DNA of 5,791 nt from an uncultured Burkholderiales bacterium. Its GTDB lineage: Bacteria; Pseudomonadota; Gammaproteobacteria; Burkholderiales; Burkholderiaceae_E. Below the pieces are notes generated by a model. That model saw nothing but the letters and a program-made list of their open reading frames with translations, had not been told where the DNA came from and did not search any database. Positions within the stretch are counted from its first letter, which is position 1, and every line of letters begins with the position of its first letter. The position numbers and the translations under genes are program-made. The stretch is from assembly GCA_903923345.1 (NCBI GenBank), contig CAIXXI010000312.1, positions 1 to 5,791 on the forward strand, read 5' to 3'. Below are positions 1-5,791 of this stretch, in pieces.

Positions 1-707
<707 letters not shown>

Positions 708-773
708 GATGGAGAGTCCTTGTTGCAGTCATCAGGCCCGGCGACATGCCGGCAACTGCCCAGGCGAACGGCT

Positions 774-789
774 GGCGACACCTGTCGCC
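774..789 (-). repeat. Short perfect palindrome just after dtd
   Basis: GGCGACA (774-780) and TGTCGCC (783-789) are exact complements with only CC between; as RNA this would fold with a 6-bp stem and a 4-nt loop. It starts 12 nt after the dtd stop on the minus strand and has no following T-run. A second inverted repeat, CCGGC/GCCGG at 738-742 and 748-752 with a 5-nt loop, lies closer to glyA. They could be a weak terminator, a processing signal or a protein site in the dtd-glyA gap; the function is unknown. Confidence 0.4.
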
Positions 790-801
790 TCAGTCCGCGG
801 T

Positions 802-1296
802 TCACGGTGTCGATTCACCCTCAGTCGCCAGTCGCGCGGATCCCGCCATTGTAGAGGATGGCGCGTGCAGCCAGAAAGTCACCGGGCCATCGTTGACCAG
901 ATGCACCTGCATATCGGCCCCAAAGACCCCGGTCTGCACATCGGGCCATCGCTGCCGGGCCTTCAAGACCACATCGTCAAAGAGCGCGCGGGCCAGGTCG
1001 GGGGGCGCAGCCGGCGTGAAACTCGGGCGCAGGCCGCTTCGGGTGTCCGCGGCCAGTGTGAACTGAGGCACCAGCAACAAGCCGCCCTTCACGTCGATCA
1101 GGGAGCGGTTCATCCGGCCGGACTCATCCGGAAAGACCCGATACGCCATCAATCGGGACAGCAGGGTCTCGCCTTGTACCGGGGCGTCGCCGCGCTCGGC
1201 ACACAGCAGCACCAGGAGGCCGCGGCCGATCTGGCCGACCACCTCGCCGCCCACCTCCACATGGGCGCGAGCCACCCGCTGAAGCAGTCCGATCAC
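802..1296 (-). CDS. dtd: D-aminoacyl-tRNA deacylase (D-Tyr-tRNA deacylase)
   Basis: Dtd hydrolyses D-aminoacyl-tRNAs and glycyl-tRNA-Ala, so that D-amino acids are kept out of translation. The 164-residue protein has family landmarks at the expected places: QRV at residues 6-8, YRVFPDESGRMNRSL at 52-66, PQFTLAADTRSGLRPSF from residue 77, and NDGPVT at 135-140, whose Gly137-Pro138 is the chirality-selecting Gly-cisPro of the family. Bacterial Dtd usually has SQFTL at 77-81; here Ser77 is Pro while Thr80 is kept. The C-terminus runs about 20 residues past NDGPVTF, slightly longer than the usual ~145-150 residues. The start is GTG at 1294-1296, chosen because it matches the usual MxxLxQRV opening and no ATG lies near; a weak GGA is 6 nt before it. 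It begins 13 nt after the tyrS stop, so translation is probably coupled to tyrS. Confidence 0.95.
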   Translation of the reverse strand: MIGLLQRVARAHVEVGGEVVGQIGRGLLVLLCAERGDAPVQGETLLSRLMAYRVFPDESGRMNRSLIDVKGGLLLVPQFTLAADTRSGLRPSFTPAAPPDLARALFDDVVLKARQRWPDVQTGVFGADMQVHLVNDGPVTFWLHAPSSTMAGSARLATEGESTP

Positions 1297-1309
1297 GCGA
1301 TGTCCAGCC

Positions 1310-2557
1310 TCAGGACACGGTGACCTGGGCGACGCGGCGCTTGCCGACCTGGATCACATAGGTGCCGGCTGCGACCTTCAGGCCCTTGTCGGAGACCTTC
1401 TCGCCGTCGATGCGCACGCCACCCTGCTCGACATTGCGAAGCGCCTCGCTGCCCGACGCCACCAGGCCGGCCTCGCGCAGCAACTGGGCGATTCCGATCG
1501 GCGCGCCCGAAACACTGACCTGCTCGAGGTCATCGGGCAGCGCACCCCGCGAAAACCGGGCCTCGAAGCCCTCTTGAGCCGCCTGCGCGGCAGGCGCTCC
1601 ATGAAATCGGGCCACCATTTCACCGGCCAGCTGAACCTTGACATCCCGCGGATTGCGGCCGGCCTCGCACTCGGCTTTCAACGCGGCGATCTGCTCCAGA
1701 CTCGAGGCCGACAGCAACTCGAAATACCGCCACATCAGGGTGTCGGAGATCGACATCAGCTTGCCGAACATCTCGGGGGGCGCATCGGTGATCCCGACGT
1801 AATTGTTCTTGGACTTGGACATCTTCTCGACGCCATCCAGCCCTTCGAGCAGCGGCATGGTCAGGATGCATTGCGGCTCCTGTCCATATTCCTTCTGCAG
1901 TTCACGCCCCACCAGCAGGTTGAACTTCTGGTCGGTTCCACCCAGCTCCAGGTCGGACTTCAAGGCCACCGAGTCATAGCCTTGCATCAGCGGGTACAGC
2001 AGCTCGTGCACGGAAATCGGAATGCCGCCTTTGTAGCGCTTCGTGAAATCGTCCCTCTCGAGCATGCGCGCCAGTGTGTAACGTGACGCCAGCTGGATCA
2101 TGCCGCGCGCGCCCAACGGGTCGCACCACTCGGAGTTGTAACGAATTTCGGTCCGGGCGGCGTCCAGCACGAGGCTGGCCTGCTCGAAATACGTCTTTGC
2201 GTTCAGTTCGATCTGCTCGCGCGTCAGCGGCGGTCGGGTCACGTTGCGCCCGGACGGATCGCCAATCATGGCGGTGAAGTCGCCAATCAGAAAGATGACG
2301 GTATGCCCGAGATCCTGCAGCTGGCGCATCTTGTTGAGCACCACGGTGTGCCCAAGATGCAGGTCGGGGGCCGTTGGGTCCAGCCCGAGTTTGATGCGCA
2401 GCGGCTGGCCGGTGGATTCGGACCGTGCGAGCTTGCGCACGAAGTCCTGTTCGACAAGCAATTCGTCGCATCCACGCAGCGCGACGGCCAGCGCCTGACG
2501 GACGGACGATGAGGGCAGCGGTTCGGTCGGATGTACAGGTTCGGCAGACGGATTCAT
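1310..2557 (-). CDS. tyrS: Tyrosyl-tRNA synthetase (TyrZ-like, KMSKS type)
   Basis: This class I aminoacyl-tRNA synthetase activates tyrosine with ATP and loads tRNA-Tyr. From the ATG at 2555-2557 it has 415 residues. The Rossmann catalytic domain shows GLDPTAPDLHLGH with HLGH (the HIGH motif) at 67-70, then GDFTAMIGDPSGRN, the tyrosine-site stretch MQGYDSVALKSDLELGGTDQ, and KMSKS at 245-249. The last ~65 residues form an S4 RNA-binding domain (IGIAQLLREAGL, VRIDGEKVSD). Intact KMSKS and GGTDQKFN mark the TyrZ-like group rather than the E. coli TyrS form (KFGKT). The frame could extend 16 codons to a TTG at 2603-2605, but neither start has a good Shine-Dalgarno; I prefer the ATG because the extension is Pro-rich and not part of the fold. 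It is first of the tyrS-dtd(-glyA) group and diverges from the M23 peptidase gene. The symbol tyrZ could also be used. Confidence 0.97.
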   Translation of the reverse strand: MNPSAEPVHPTEPLPSSSVRQALAVALRGCDELLVEQDFVRKLARSESTGQPLRIKLGLDPTAPDLHLGHTVVLNKMRQLQDLGHTVIFLIGDFTAMIGDPSGRNVTRPPLTREQIELNAKTYFEQASLVLDAARTEIRYNSEWCDPLGARGMIQLASRYTLARMLERDDFTKRYKGGIPISVHELLYPLMQGYDSVALKSDLELGGTDQKFNLLVGRELQKEYGQEPQCILTMPLLEGLDGVEKMSKSKNNYVGITDAPPEMFGKLMSISDTLMWRYFELLSASSLEQIAALKAECEAGRNPRDVKVQLAGEMVARFHGAPAAQAAQEGFEARFSRGALPDDLEQVSVSGAPIGIAQLLREAGLVASGSEALRNVEQGGVRIDGEKVSDKGLKVAAGTYVIQVGKRRVAQVTVS

Positions 2558-2786
2558 CAGGGATACTGGGTTCGGTTCTGGGCTGTCCGGCGGGCAAATC
2601 GCCAAGGGGTCGTGCCGGTCAGGGTGTTCTGTTAAACTTCAACGTGACTGTCATGAGTTCGGCACTGAAAGCCGCTCGCCCGTGGGTCCCGAATCGAAGC
2701 GCCAATCCCGGATTCTATATGCCGGTCGATTCGTCGGTTTCGGTCATTCCACAGAAATCAGCCTGACAGAATTAAGGAATTCAAGT
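2558..2786. promoter_or_regulatory. Divergent intergenic control region between tyrS and the M23 peptidase gene
   Basis: About 230 bp separate two divergent starts, so promoters for both directions should lie here. On the plus strand TGTTAAACT at 2630-2638 reads as an extended -10 (TGn followed by TAAACT, 4 of 6 to TATAAT) without a convincing -35, and would give a leader of about 140 nt for the peptidase gene. TATATG at 2716-2721 is a second, weaker -10 candidate. On the minus strand I find no clear -35/-10 pair for tyrS; the only AT-rich patch is TTTAAC over 2632-2637. No T-box or other recognisable riboswitch is visible. The role is inferred from gene orientation; the individual promoter elements are guesses. 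Confidence 0.35.
2774..2778 (+). promoter_or_regulatory. Ribosome binding site that favours a TTG start for the M23 peptidase
   Basis: AAGGA lies 8 nt before a TTG at 2787-2789 and 14 nt before the ATG at 2793-2795. Normal spacing is about 5-9 nt, so the site points to the TTG. A GTG at 2682 in the same frame has no comparable site and would add an unlikely 35-residue polar leader in front of the signal/anchor sequence. Confidence 0.6.
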
Positions 2787-4085
2787 TTGAAGATGCCGCA
2801 GATTCGGGTGAAGACGCTTGCTTGGGCCGTTGGTGTGGTCAGTTCGCTGGTCGCATTCACGGCCTTTGGCGTCGCGCCCCTGACCGCGCCTGATCTTCCG
2901 GAAGGCCAATTGACCGTCGAAGCCGCAGCCTGGTCGGCCGAGGTCTTTGCCGGCGAATCAAATCTCACTCAGCAAGAGCGCATCCGCCGTGGAGAAACCC
3001 TCTCCTCGCTCATGACCCGTCTGGGCGTCGACGACCCCGAGTTCGCAGCCTTCGTCCGGGTCGATCTGTTCGCCCGCCAGTTGCTCGAATTGCGAGCGGG
3101 CCGCAGCGTTTCTGCGGTGCTCAGCCCTGATCGCACGATCGAGCGGCTCTCCTATCGCCTGGGTGCCGAGGATCCGGTCGGGCTGGGTCGCCGCCTAGTC
3201 ATTGCCCGCCAGTCGGGCAAGCTGGTTGCATTCGATGAAGCGGTCCCGGCAGAGCGGTCCATCGAGACCCGCACCGCCGTGGTCGATCGCTCACTCATCG
3301 AGGCCCTTGACGCAGCAGAAATTCCTGACAACGTCCTGTCGCGCATGGCTGACGTCTTCGGACGCGAAGTCAATCTGCGTGATGTGCGCCGTGGCGACCG
3401 CCTCCGCGTGGTCTATGAAACCCTGCATGAAGCCGGCAGCCTCGAGCCGCCGATCGTCGGACGCATCCTCGCGGTCCAGTTTCGCGGTGGTCAGCGCAAA
3501 CTCGAAGCCGTCTGGTATCAGCAGGCCAATGGCTCGGGTGATTACTACAGCTTCGACGGACGCAACCTGTCGCAGCCCTTCCTGACCTCCCCGCTCGAGT
3601 TCACCCGGATCAGCTCCGGTTTCACCGAGAGCCGCCAGCACCCGATCTTCGGCGACTGGCGCGCACACAAGGGCGTCGACTTCCAGGCTCCCTTGGGCAC
3701 CAAGATTCGCAGCACCGCTGACGGCATCGTGGATTTCGTCGGCCAGCAGCGCGGCTACGGCAACGTGGTCATCATCAAGCACAACGCTCGCCAGACCACG
3801 CTGTATGCGCACCTCAATGAGTTTGCCGAGGGTCTGCAGCAAGGCAAGCCGGTTCGCCAGGGCGACTTCATCGGCACCGTCGGCACCACCGGCTGGTCGA
3901 CTGGCCCGCACCTGCACTTCGAGTTCCTGGTCGACAACGAACACGTCGACCCCATGACCGCCGTCAAGACCGTTCCGGTCCGCGCTCTGGCCGGCGACGA
4001 CCTCAAGCGCTTCAATGCGCTTGCCGGCGAATATCGCAGCCGATTCGGCCTGCTCGACACCCAACTCGCAGCCCGTTTCGAGTAA
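2787..4085 (+). CDS. M23 (LytM-type) peptidoglycan endopeptidase with LysM/OapA-like N-domain (MepM/Csd3-like)
   Basis: This is a predicted periplasmic zinc metallopeptidase that cuts peptide cross-links in peptidoglycan, allowing sacculus growth. From TTG 2787 it has 432 residues. It begins MKMPQIRVKTLAWAVGVVSS, a basic start then a hydrophobic segment (~residues 9-30) acting as signal peptide or inner-membrane anchor; no lipobox cysteine is seen. A LysM/OapA-like part follows (RIRRGETLSSLMTRLGV), then a Csd3-like second domain (RDVRRGDRLRVVYE), then the catalytic LytM domain. Zinc ligands H294 and D298 (HKGVD) and H377 (HLHFE), and catalytic H342 (YAHLNE) and H375, are all present, so the enzyme should be active. 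The length and three-part layout match E. coli MepM. It is followed after 62 nt by anmK, which handles a wall-turnover product. The ATG at 2793 (430 residues) is the alternative start. Confidence 0.93.
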   Translation: MKMPQIRVKTLAWAVGVVSSLVAFTAFGVAPLTAPDLPEGQLTVEAAAWSAEVFAGESNLTQQERIRRGETLSSLMTRLGVDDPEFAAFVRVDLFARQLLELRAGRSVSAVLSPDRTIERLSYRLGAEDPVGLGRRLVIARQSGKLVAFDEAVPAERSIETRTAVVDRSLIEALDAAEIPDNVLSRMADVFGREVNLRDVRRGDRLRVVYETLHEAGSLEPPIVGRILAVQFRGGQRKLEAVWYQQANGSGDYYSFDGRNLSQPFLTSPLEFTRISSGFTESRQHPIFGDWRAHKGVDFQAPLGTKIRSTADGIVDFVGQQRGYGNVVIIKHNARQTTLYAHLNEFAEGLQQGKPVRQGDFIGTVGTTGWSTGPHLHFEFLVDNEHVDPMTAVKTVPVRALAGDDLKRFNALAGEYRSRFGLLDTQLAARFE

Positions 4086-4098
4086 CCCGGCCTGCACT

Positions 4099-4126
4099 GC
4101 GGCCGCTCTCCCAGCCTGCCGGCCGC
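4099..4126 (+). repeat. GC-rich inverted repeat in the M23 peptidase-anmK gap
   Basis: GCGGCCG at 4099-4105 is exactly complementary to CGGCCGC at 4120-4126, with a 14-nt spacer. It lies in the 62-nt gap between the peptidase stop and the anmK ATG. No T-run follows, so it is not a standard intrinsic terminator. It could stabilise the peptidase mRNA or lower read-through into anmK, but in such GC-rich DNA a 7-bp match may be chance. Confidence 0.35.
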
Positions 4127-4147
4127 CTGACCCGTCCGGGCCTACCC

Positions 4148-5314
4148 ATGTTCATCGGCATGATGTCCGGTACCAGCATCGATGCGGTCGATGGGGTGCT
4201 GGCGCGCTTTGATGGCGATGGGCCCTCAGCGCCCGTCCAGACAGTCGCTTTTGCGTCGATACCGATTCCGCCTGCACTCAGGACGGAACTGCTGGCGCTG
4301 CAACAGCCCGGACCTGACGAGTTGGCGCGCTCATCGCTGGCCCGGATCGAGCTCACAGACCTCTACGCCAAAGTCGCCCTCGAACTGATCTGCCAGGCGC
4401 CCGAAGCGGCAGCCGTTCACGCCATCGGCGCCCATGGGCAAACCGTGCGCCATCGCCCCGAGCTGGGCTACACCCTGCAGATCATCGACGGCGCAAGGTT
4501 GGCCGAGCGCACTGCCTGCACCACGGTCATCGACTTTCGAAGCGCGGATGTCGCAGCCGGCGGCCAGGGTGCGCCGCTTGTGCCGGCCTTTCACGCCCTC
4601 GCCTTCGCATCGAAAGAGCAGCTGCGTGCGGTGGTGAACATCGGCGGAATCGCCAACGTCAGCATGATTCCGCCGCTTCCCTCCCAGCCGCCCGGTGAAA
4701 CCGCGGCCAATTCAATCGCCCCAACGCCACCGTCAGCAGCGGGCACCATCATCGGCTTCGATACCGGCCCTGGAAATCTGCTGATGGATGCCTGGTGCGC
4801 GCAGCACCTGGGCCAGACCTACGATGCTGATGGGCGCTGGGCGCGTTCAGGCGTGGTCATCGACGCCCTGCTCAACCAGATGCTGGCTGATCCGTATTTC
4901 GCATTGGCCCCGCCCAAAAGCACTGGCCGCGATCTGTTTTCACCTGACTGGCTCGTCCGGCACCTGAAAGATGCCCCGTCACAGCGCCCGCAGGATATCC
5001 AGGCAACCTTGGCCGAACTCACTGCCCGCAGCATTGCAGCAGCTTGCCTGGAGCGGGGTGCTGGTGAATGCCGGGTCTGCGGGGGCGGCGCCCAGAATAC
5101 CTACCTGATGGAGCGCCTGGCCGCCCTGATGCCGCACATCAAGGTGACGTCGACTGCCGCCCTGGGAGTTGACCCAGGCGCGGTTGAAGCGCTGGCCTTT
5201 GCCTGGCTGGCACGGGAACGGCTGGCCGGGAGACCGGCCAACCTGCCCTCAGTGACTGGCGCACGAGGTTTGCGCGTGCTCGGCGCGGTTTATCCGCCCG
5301 GCGCAGGCGCCTGA
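4148..5314 (+). CDS. anmK: Anhydro-N-acetylmuramic acid kinase
   Basis: AnmK phosphorylates 1,6-anhydro-MurNAc while opening its anhydro ring, giving MurNAc-6-phosphate for cytosolic wall recycling. The 388-residue protein has the expected order of motifs: the nucleotide loop MSGTSIDAVD (6-15), GAHGQTVRH, VIDFRSADVAAGGQGAPLVP, NIGGIAN (164-170), GFDTGPGNLLMDAW with catalytic Asp205 (Asp182 in the P. aeruginosa enzyme), PPKSTGRD, DIQATLAELTA, VCGGG and VEALAFAWLA. It is about 20 residues longer than E. coli AnmK, largely from a Pro/Ala-rich insertion between NIGGIAN and GFDTG. The usual GTSxDGxD has Ala13 for Gly. The ATG at 4148 starts right at the first beta-strand and has no visible Shine-Dalgarno; no other start lies in frame nearby. 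It is probably co-transcribed with the upstream peptidase gene and converges on erpA. Confidence 0.96.
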   Translation: MFIGMMSGTSIDAVDGVLARFDGDGPSAPVQTVAFASIPIPPALRTELLALQQPGPDELARSSLARIELTDLYAKVALELICQAPEAAAVHAIGAHGQTVRHRPELGYTLQIIDGARLAERTACTTVIDFRSADVAAGGQGAPLVPAFHALAFASKEQLRAVVNIGGIANVSMIPPLPSQPPGETAANSIAPTPPSAAGTIIGFDTGPGNLLMDAWCAQHLGQTYDADGRWARSGVVIDALLNQMLADPYFALAPPKSTGRDLFSPDWLVRHLKDAPSQRPQDIQATLAELTARSIAAACLERGAGECRVCGGGAQNTYLMERLAALMPHIKVTSTAALGVDPGAVEALAFAWLARERLAGRPANLPSVTGARGLRVLGAVYPPGAGA

Positions 5315-5318
5315 CCCG

Positions 5319-5669
5319 TTAGGCCGAGAAAGACGATCCGCAGCCGCAGGTGGTGGTGGCATTCGGATTCTTGATCACGAACTGCGCACCTTCCAGACCG
5401 TCCTTGTAGTCGATCTCGGCGCCAACCAGATACTGGTAGCTCATTGCGTCGATCAGCAGCGTGACGCCGTTCTTCTGCATCTGGGTGTCGTCTTCGTTCA
5501 CCTCTTCATCGAAGGTGAACCCATACTGAAACCCTGAGCAACCACCGCCCTGCACGAAGACGCGCAGTTTGAGCTCGTTGTTGCCCTCTTCGACGATCAG
5601 CTGACGCACCTTGTCGGCGGCGCTGTCGGTGAAGATCAGGGGCGCGGGCATTTCGGCAACAGCATTCAT
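5319..5669 (-). CDS. erpA: A-type iron-sulfur cluster carrier / insertion protein ErpA
   Basis: ErpA receives Fe-S clusters from the Isc machinery and passes them to target apoproteins, including IspG/IspH of isoprenoid synthesis in E. coli. The 116-residue protein matches the HesB/IscA fold in length and motifs: IFTDSAADKVRQLI, RVFVQGGGCSGFQYGF with Cys44, and the C-terminal TTCGCGSSF with Cys108 and Cys110, giving the three cluster-binding cysteines. The tail GCGSSFSA and the YGFTFDEEVNEDD stretch separate ErpA from IscA and SufA. The ATG at 5667-5669 is backed by GGAGGA (5675-5680 on the minus strand) 5 nt upstream. It reads toward anmK, with stop codons 4 nt apart, and no intrinsic terminator fits between them. 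Its promoter should lie within 5681-5734, downstream of the terminator. Confidence 0.97.
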   Translation of the reverse strand: MNAVAEMPAPLIFTDSAADKVRQLIVEEGNNELKLRVFVQGGGCSGFQYGFTFDEEVNEDDTQMQKNGVTLLIDAMSYQYLVGAEIDYKDGLEGAQFVIKNPNATTTCGCGSSFSA

Positions 5670-5690
5670 GGCATTCCTCCAGAATCAGAC

Positions 5691-5696
5691 AGTGTA
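5691..5696 (-). promoter_or_regulatory. Possible -10 element for erpA
   Basis: On the minus strand TACACT (4 of 6 to TATAAT) sits about 22 nt before the erpA ATG and would give a leader of only about 15 nt that still includes the GGAGGA. There is no good -35 at 16-18 bp. I list it because a terminator just upstream implies that erpA needs its own promoter here. No IscR site is recognised. Confidence 0.25.
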
Positions 5697-5734
5697 CCGG
5701 TGGGCAAAAAGCCACAGCAGGCACAGGGTCGCAT

Positions 5735-5763
5735 AAAAACGCAAACCCGCCGAACGGCGGGTT
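5735..5763 (-). terminator. Rho-independent terminator of a minus-strand gene to the right of the window
   Basis: AACCCGCC (5744-5751) and GGCGGGTT (5756-5763) are perfect 8-bp complements around a GAAC loop. Read on the minus strand the hairpin is followed by TGCG and then TTTTT (5739-5735). On the plus strand only TTCTT follows, so the minus direction is favoured. The terminated gene is not visible: between base 5791 and the hairpin (28 nt) no minus-strand frame has a stop, so its end lies outside. Confidence 0.8.
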
Positions 5764-5791
5764 CTTGGACTTCCGGAAACAGGAGCGCCAG

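Noticed and set aside
708..801. A glycine riboswitch in front of glyA
   Set aside because: The gap is only 94 nt after dtd and shows two small unrelated hairpins, without the conserved core I would expect.
1574..2086. 170-codon plus-strand open frame inside tyrS
   Set aside because: It is antisense to the TyrS catalytic domain; no motif and no plausible separate ribosome site.
2558..2605. 16-codon N-terminal extension of tyrS to a TTG start
   Set aside because: No Shine-Dalgarno stands before the TTG, and the added residues are Pro-rich and not part of the synthetase fold; the ATG at 2555-2557 is preferred.
3291..4097. 268-codon minus-strand open frame opposite the M23 peptidase
   Set aside because: It lies wholly over the catalytic part of a well-supported gene, shows no recognisable domain, and long antisense frames are normal in GC-rich DNA.
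5700..5715. A GTGG/CCAC hairpin around an A-run upstream of erpA
   Set aside because: Only four paired bases with a bulge; too weak to call.
5764..5791. The 3' end of a coding gene or tRNA at the right edge
   Set aside because: No minus-strand stop appears in any frame in these 28 nt, and there is no T-loop or CCA-type tRNA end; only the terminator can be supported.

Overview
The window shows a GC-rich, densely packed housekeeping segment of a proteobacterial chromosome. Betaproteobacteria fits best, for three reasons: the tyrosyl-tRNA synthetase is of the KMSKS/GGTDQKFN kind, the serine hydroxymethyltransferase begins MFDR, and the block erpA / anmK / M23 peptidase / tyrS / dtd is a familiar neighbourhood there (a related order is known in Pseudomonas). 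This is recognition from memory, not a database search. There are six protein genes, two of them with debatable starts and one cut by the window edge. I see no tRNA, rRNA, CRISPR array, insertion sequence, phage gene or pseudogene.

Left half (1-2557, all on the minus strand): tyrS, then dtd 13 nt downstream, then glyA 94 nt further on, running off the left edge just after its PLP-binding lysine. TyrS charges tRNA-Tyr. Dtd removes D-amino acids (D-Tyr is the classic case) wrongly attached to tRNA. The near-abutting pair therefore places a charging enzyme next to its proofreader. GlyA supplies glycine and one-carbon units and may be read from the same transcript.

Middle and right (2787-5314, plus strand): a divergent control region of about 230 bp separates tyrS from a membrane-anchored or exported LytM/M23 peptidoglycan endopeptidase. 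This is followed after 62 nt by anmK, the kinase that recycles anhydro-MurNAc released during wall turnover. The two genes form a small cell-wall remodelling and recycling unit.

Right edge (5319-5791, minus strand): erpA, an A-type Fe-S carrier, converges on anmK with only 4 nt between the stop codons. Upstream of erpA is a GC-rich hairpin with a T-run, oriented to end a minus-strand transcript entering from the right.

I found no previously undescribed system. The points worth a second look are small: a Pro/Ala-rich insertion and a Gly-to-Ala change in the nucleotide loop of AnmK, a Ser-to-Pro change in the Dtd active-site motif, a probable TTG start for the M23 peptidase, and several GC-rich inverted repeats in the short intergenic gaps.
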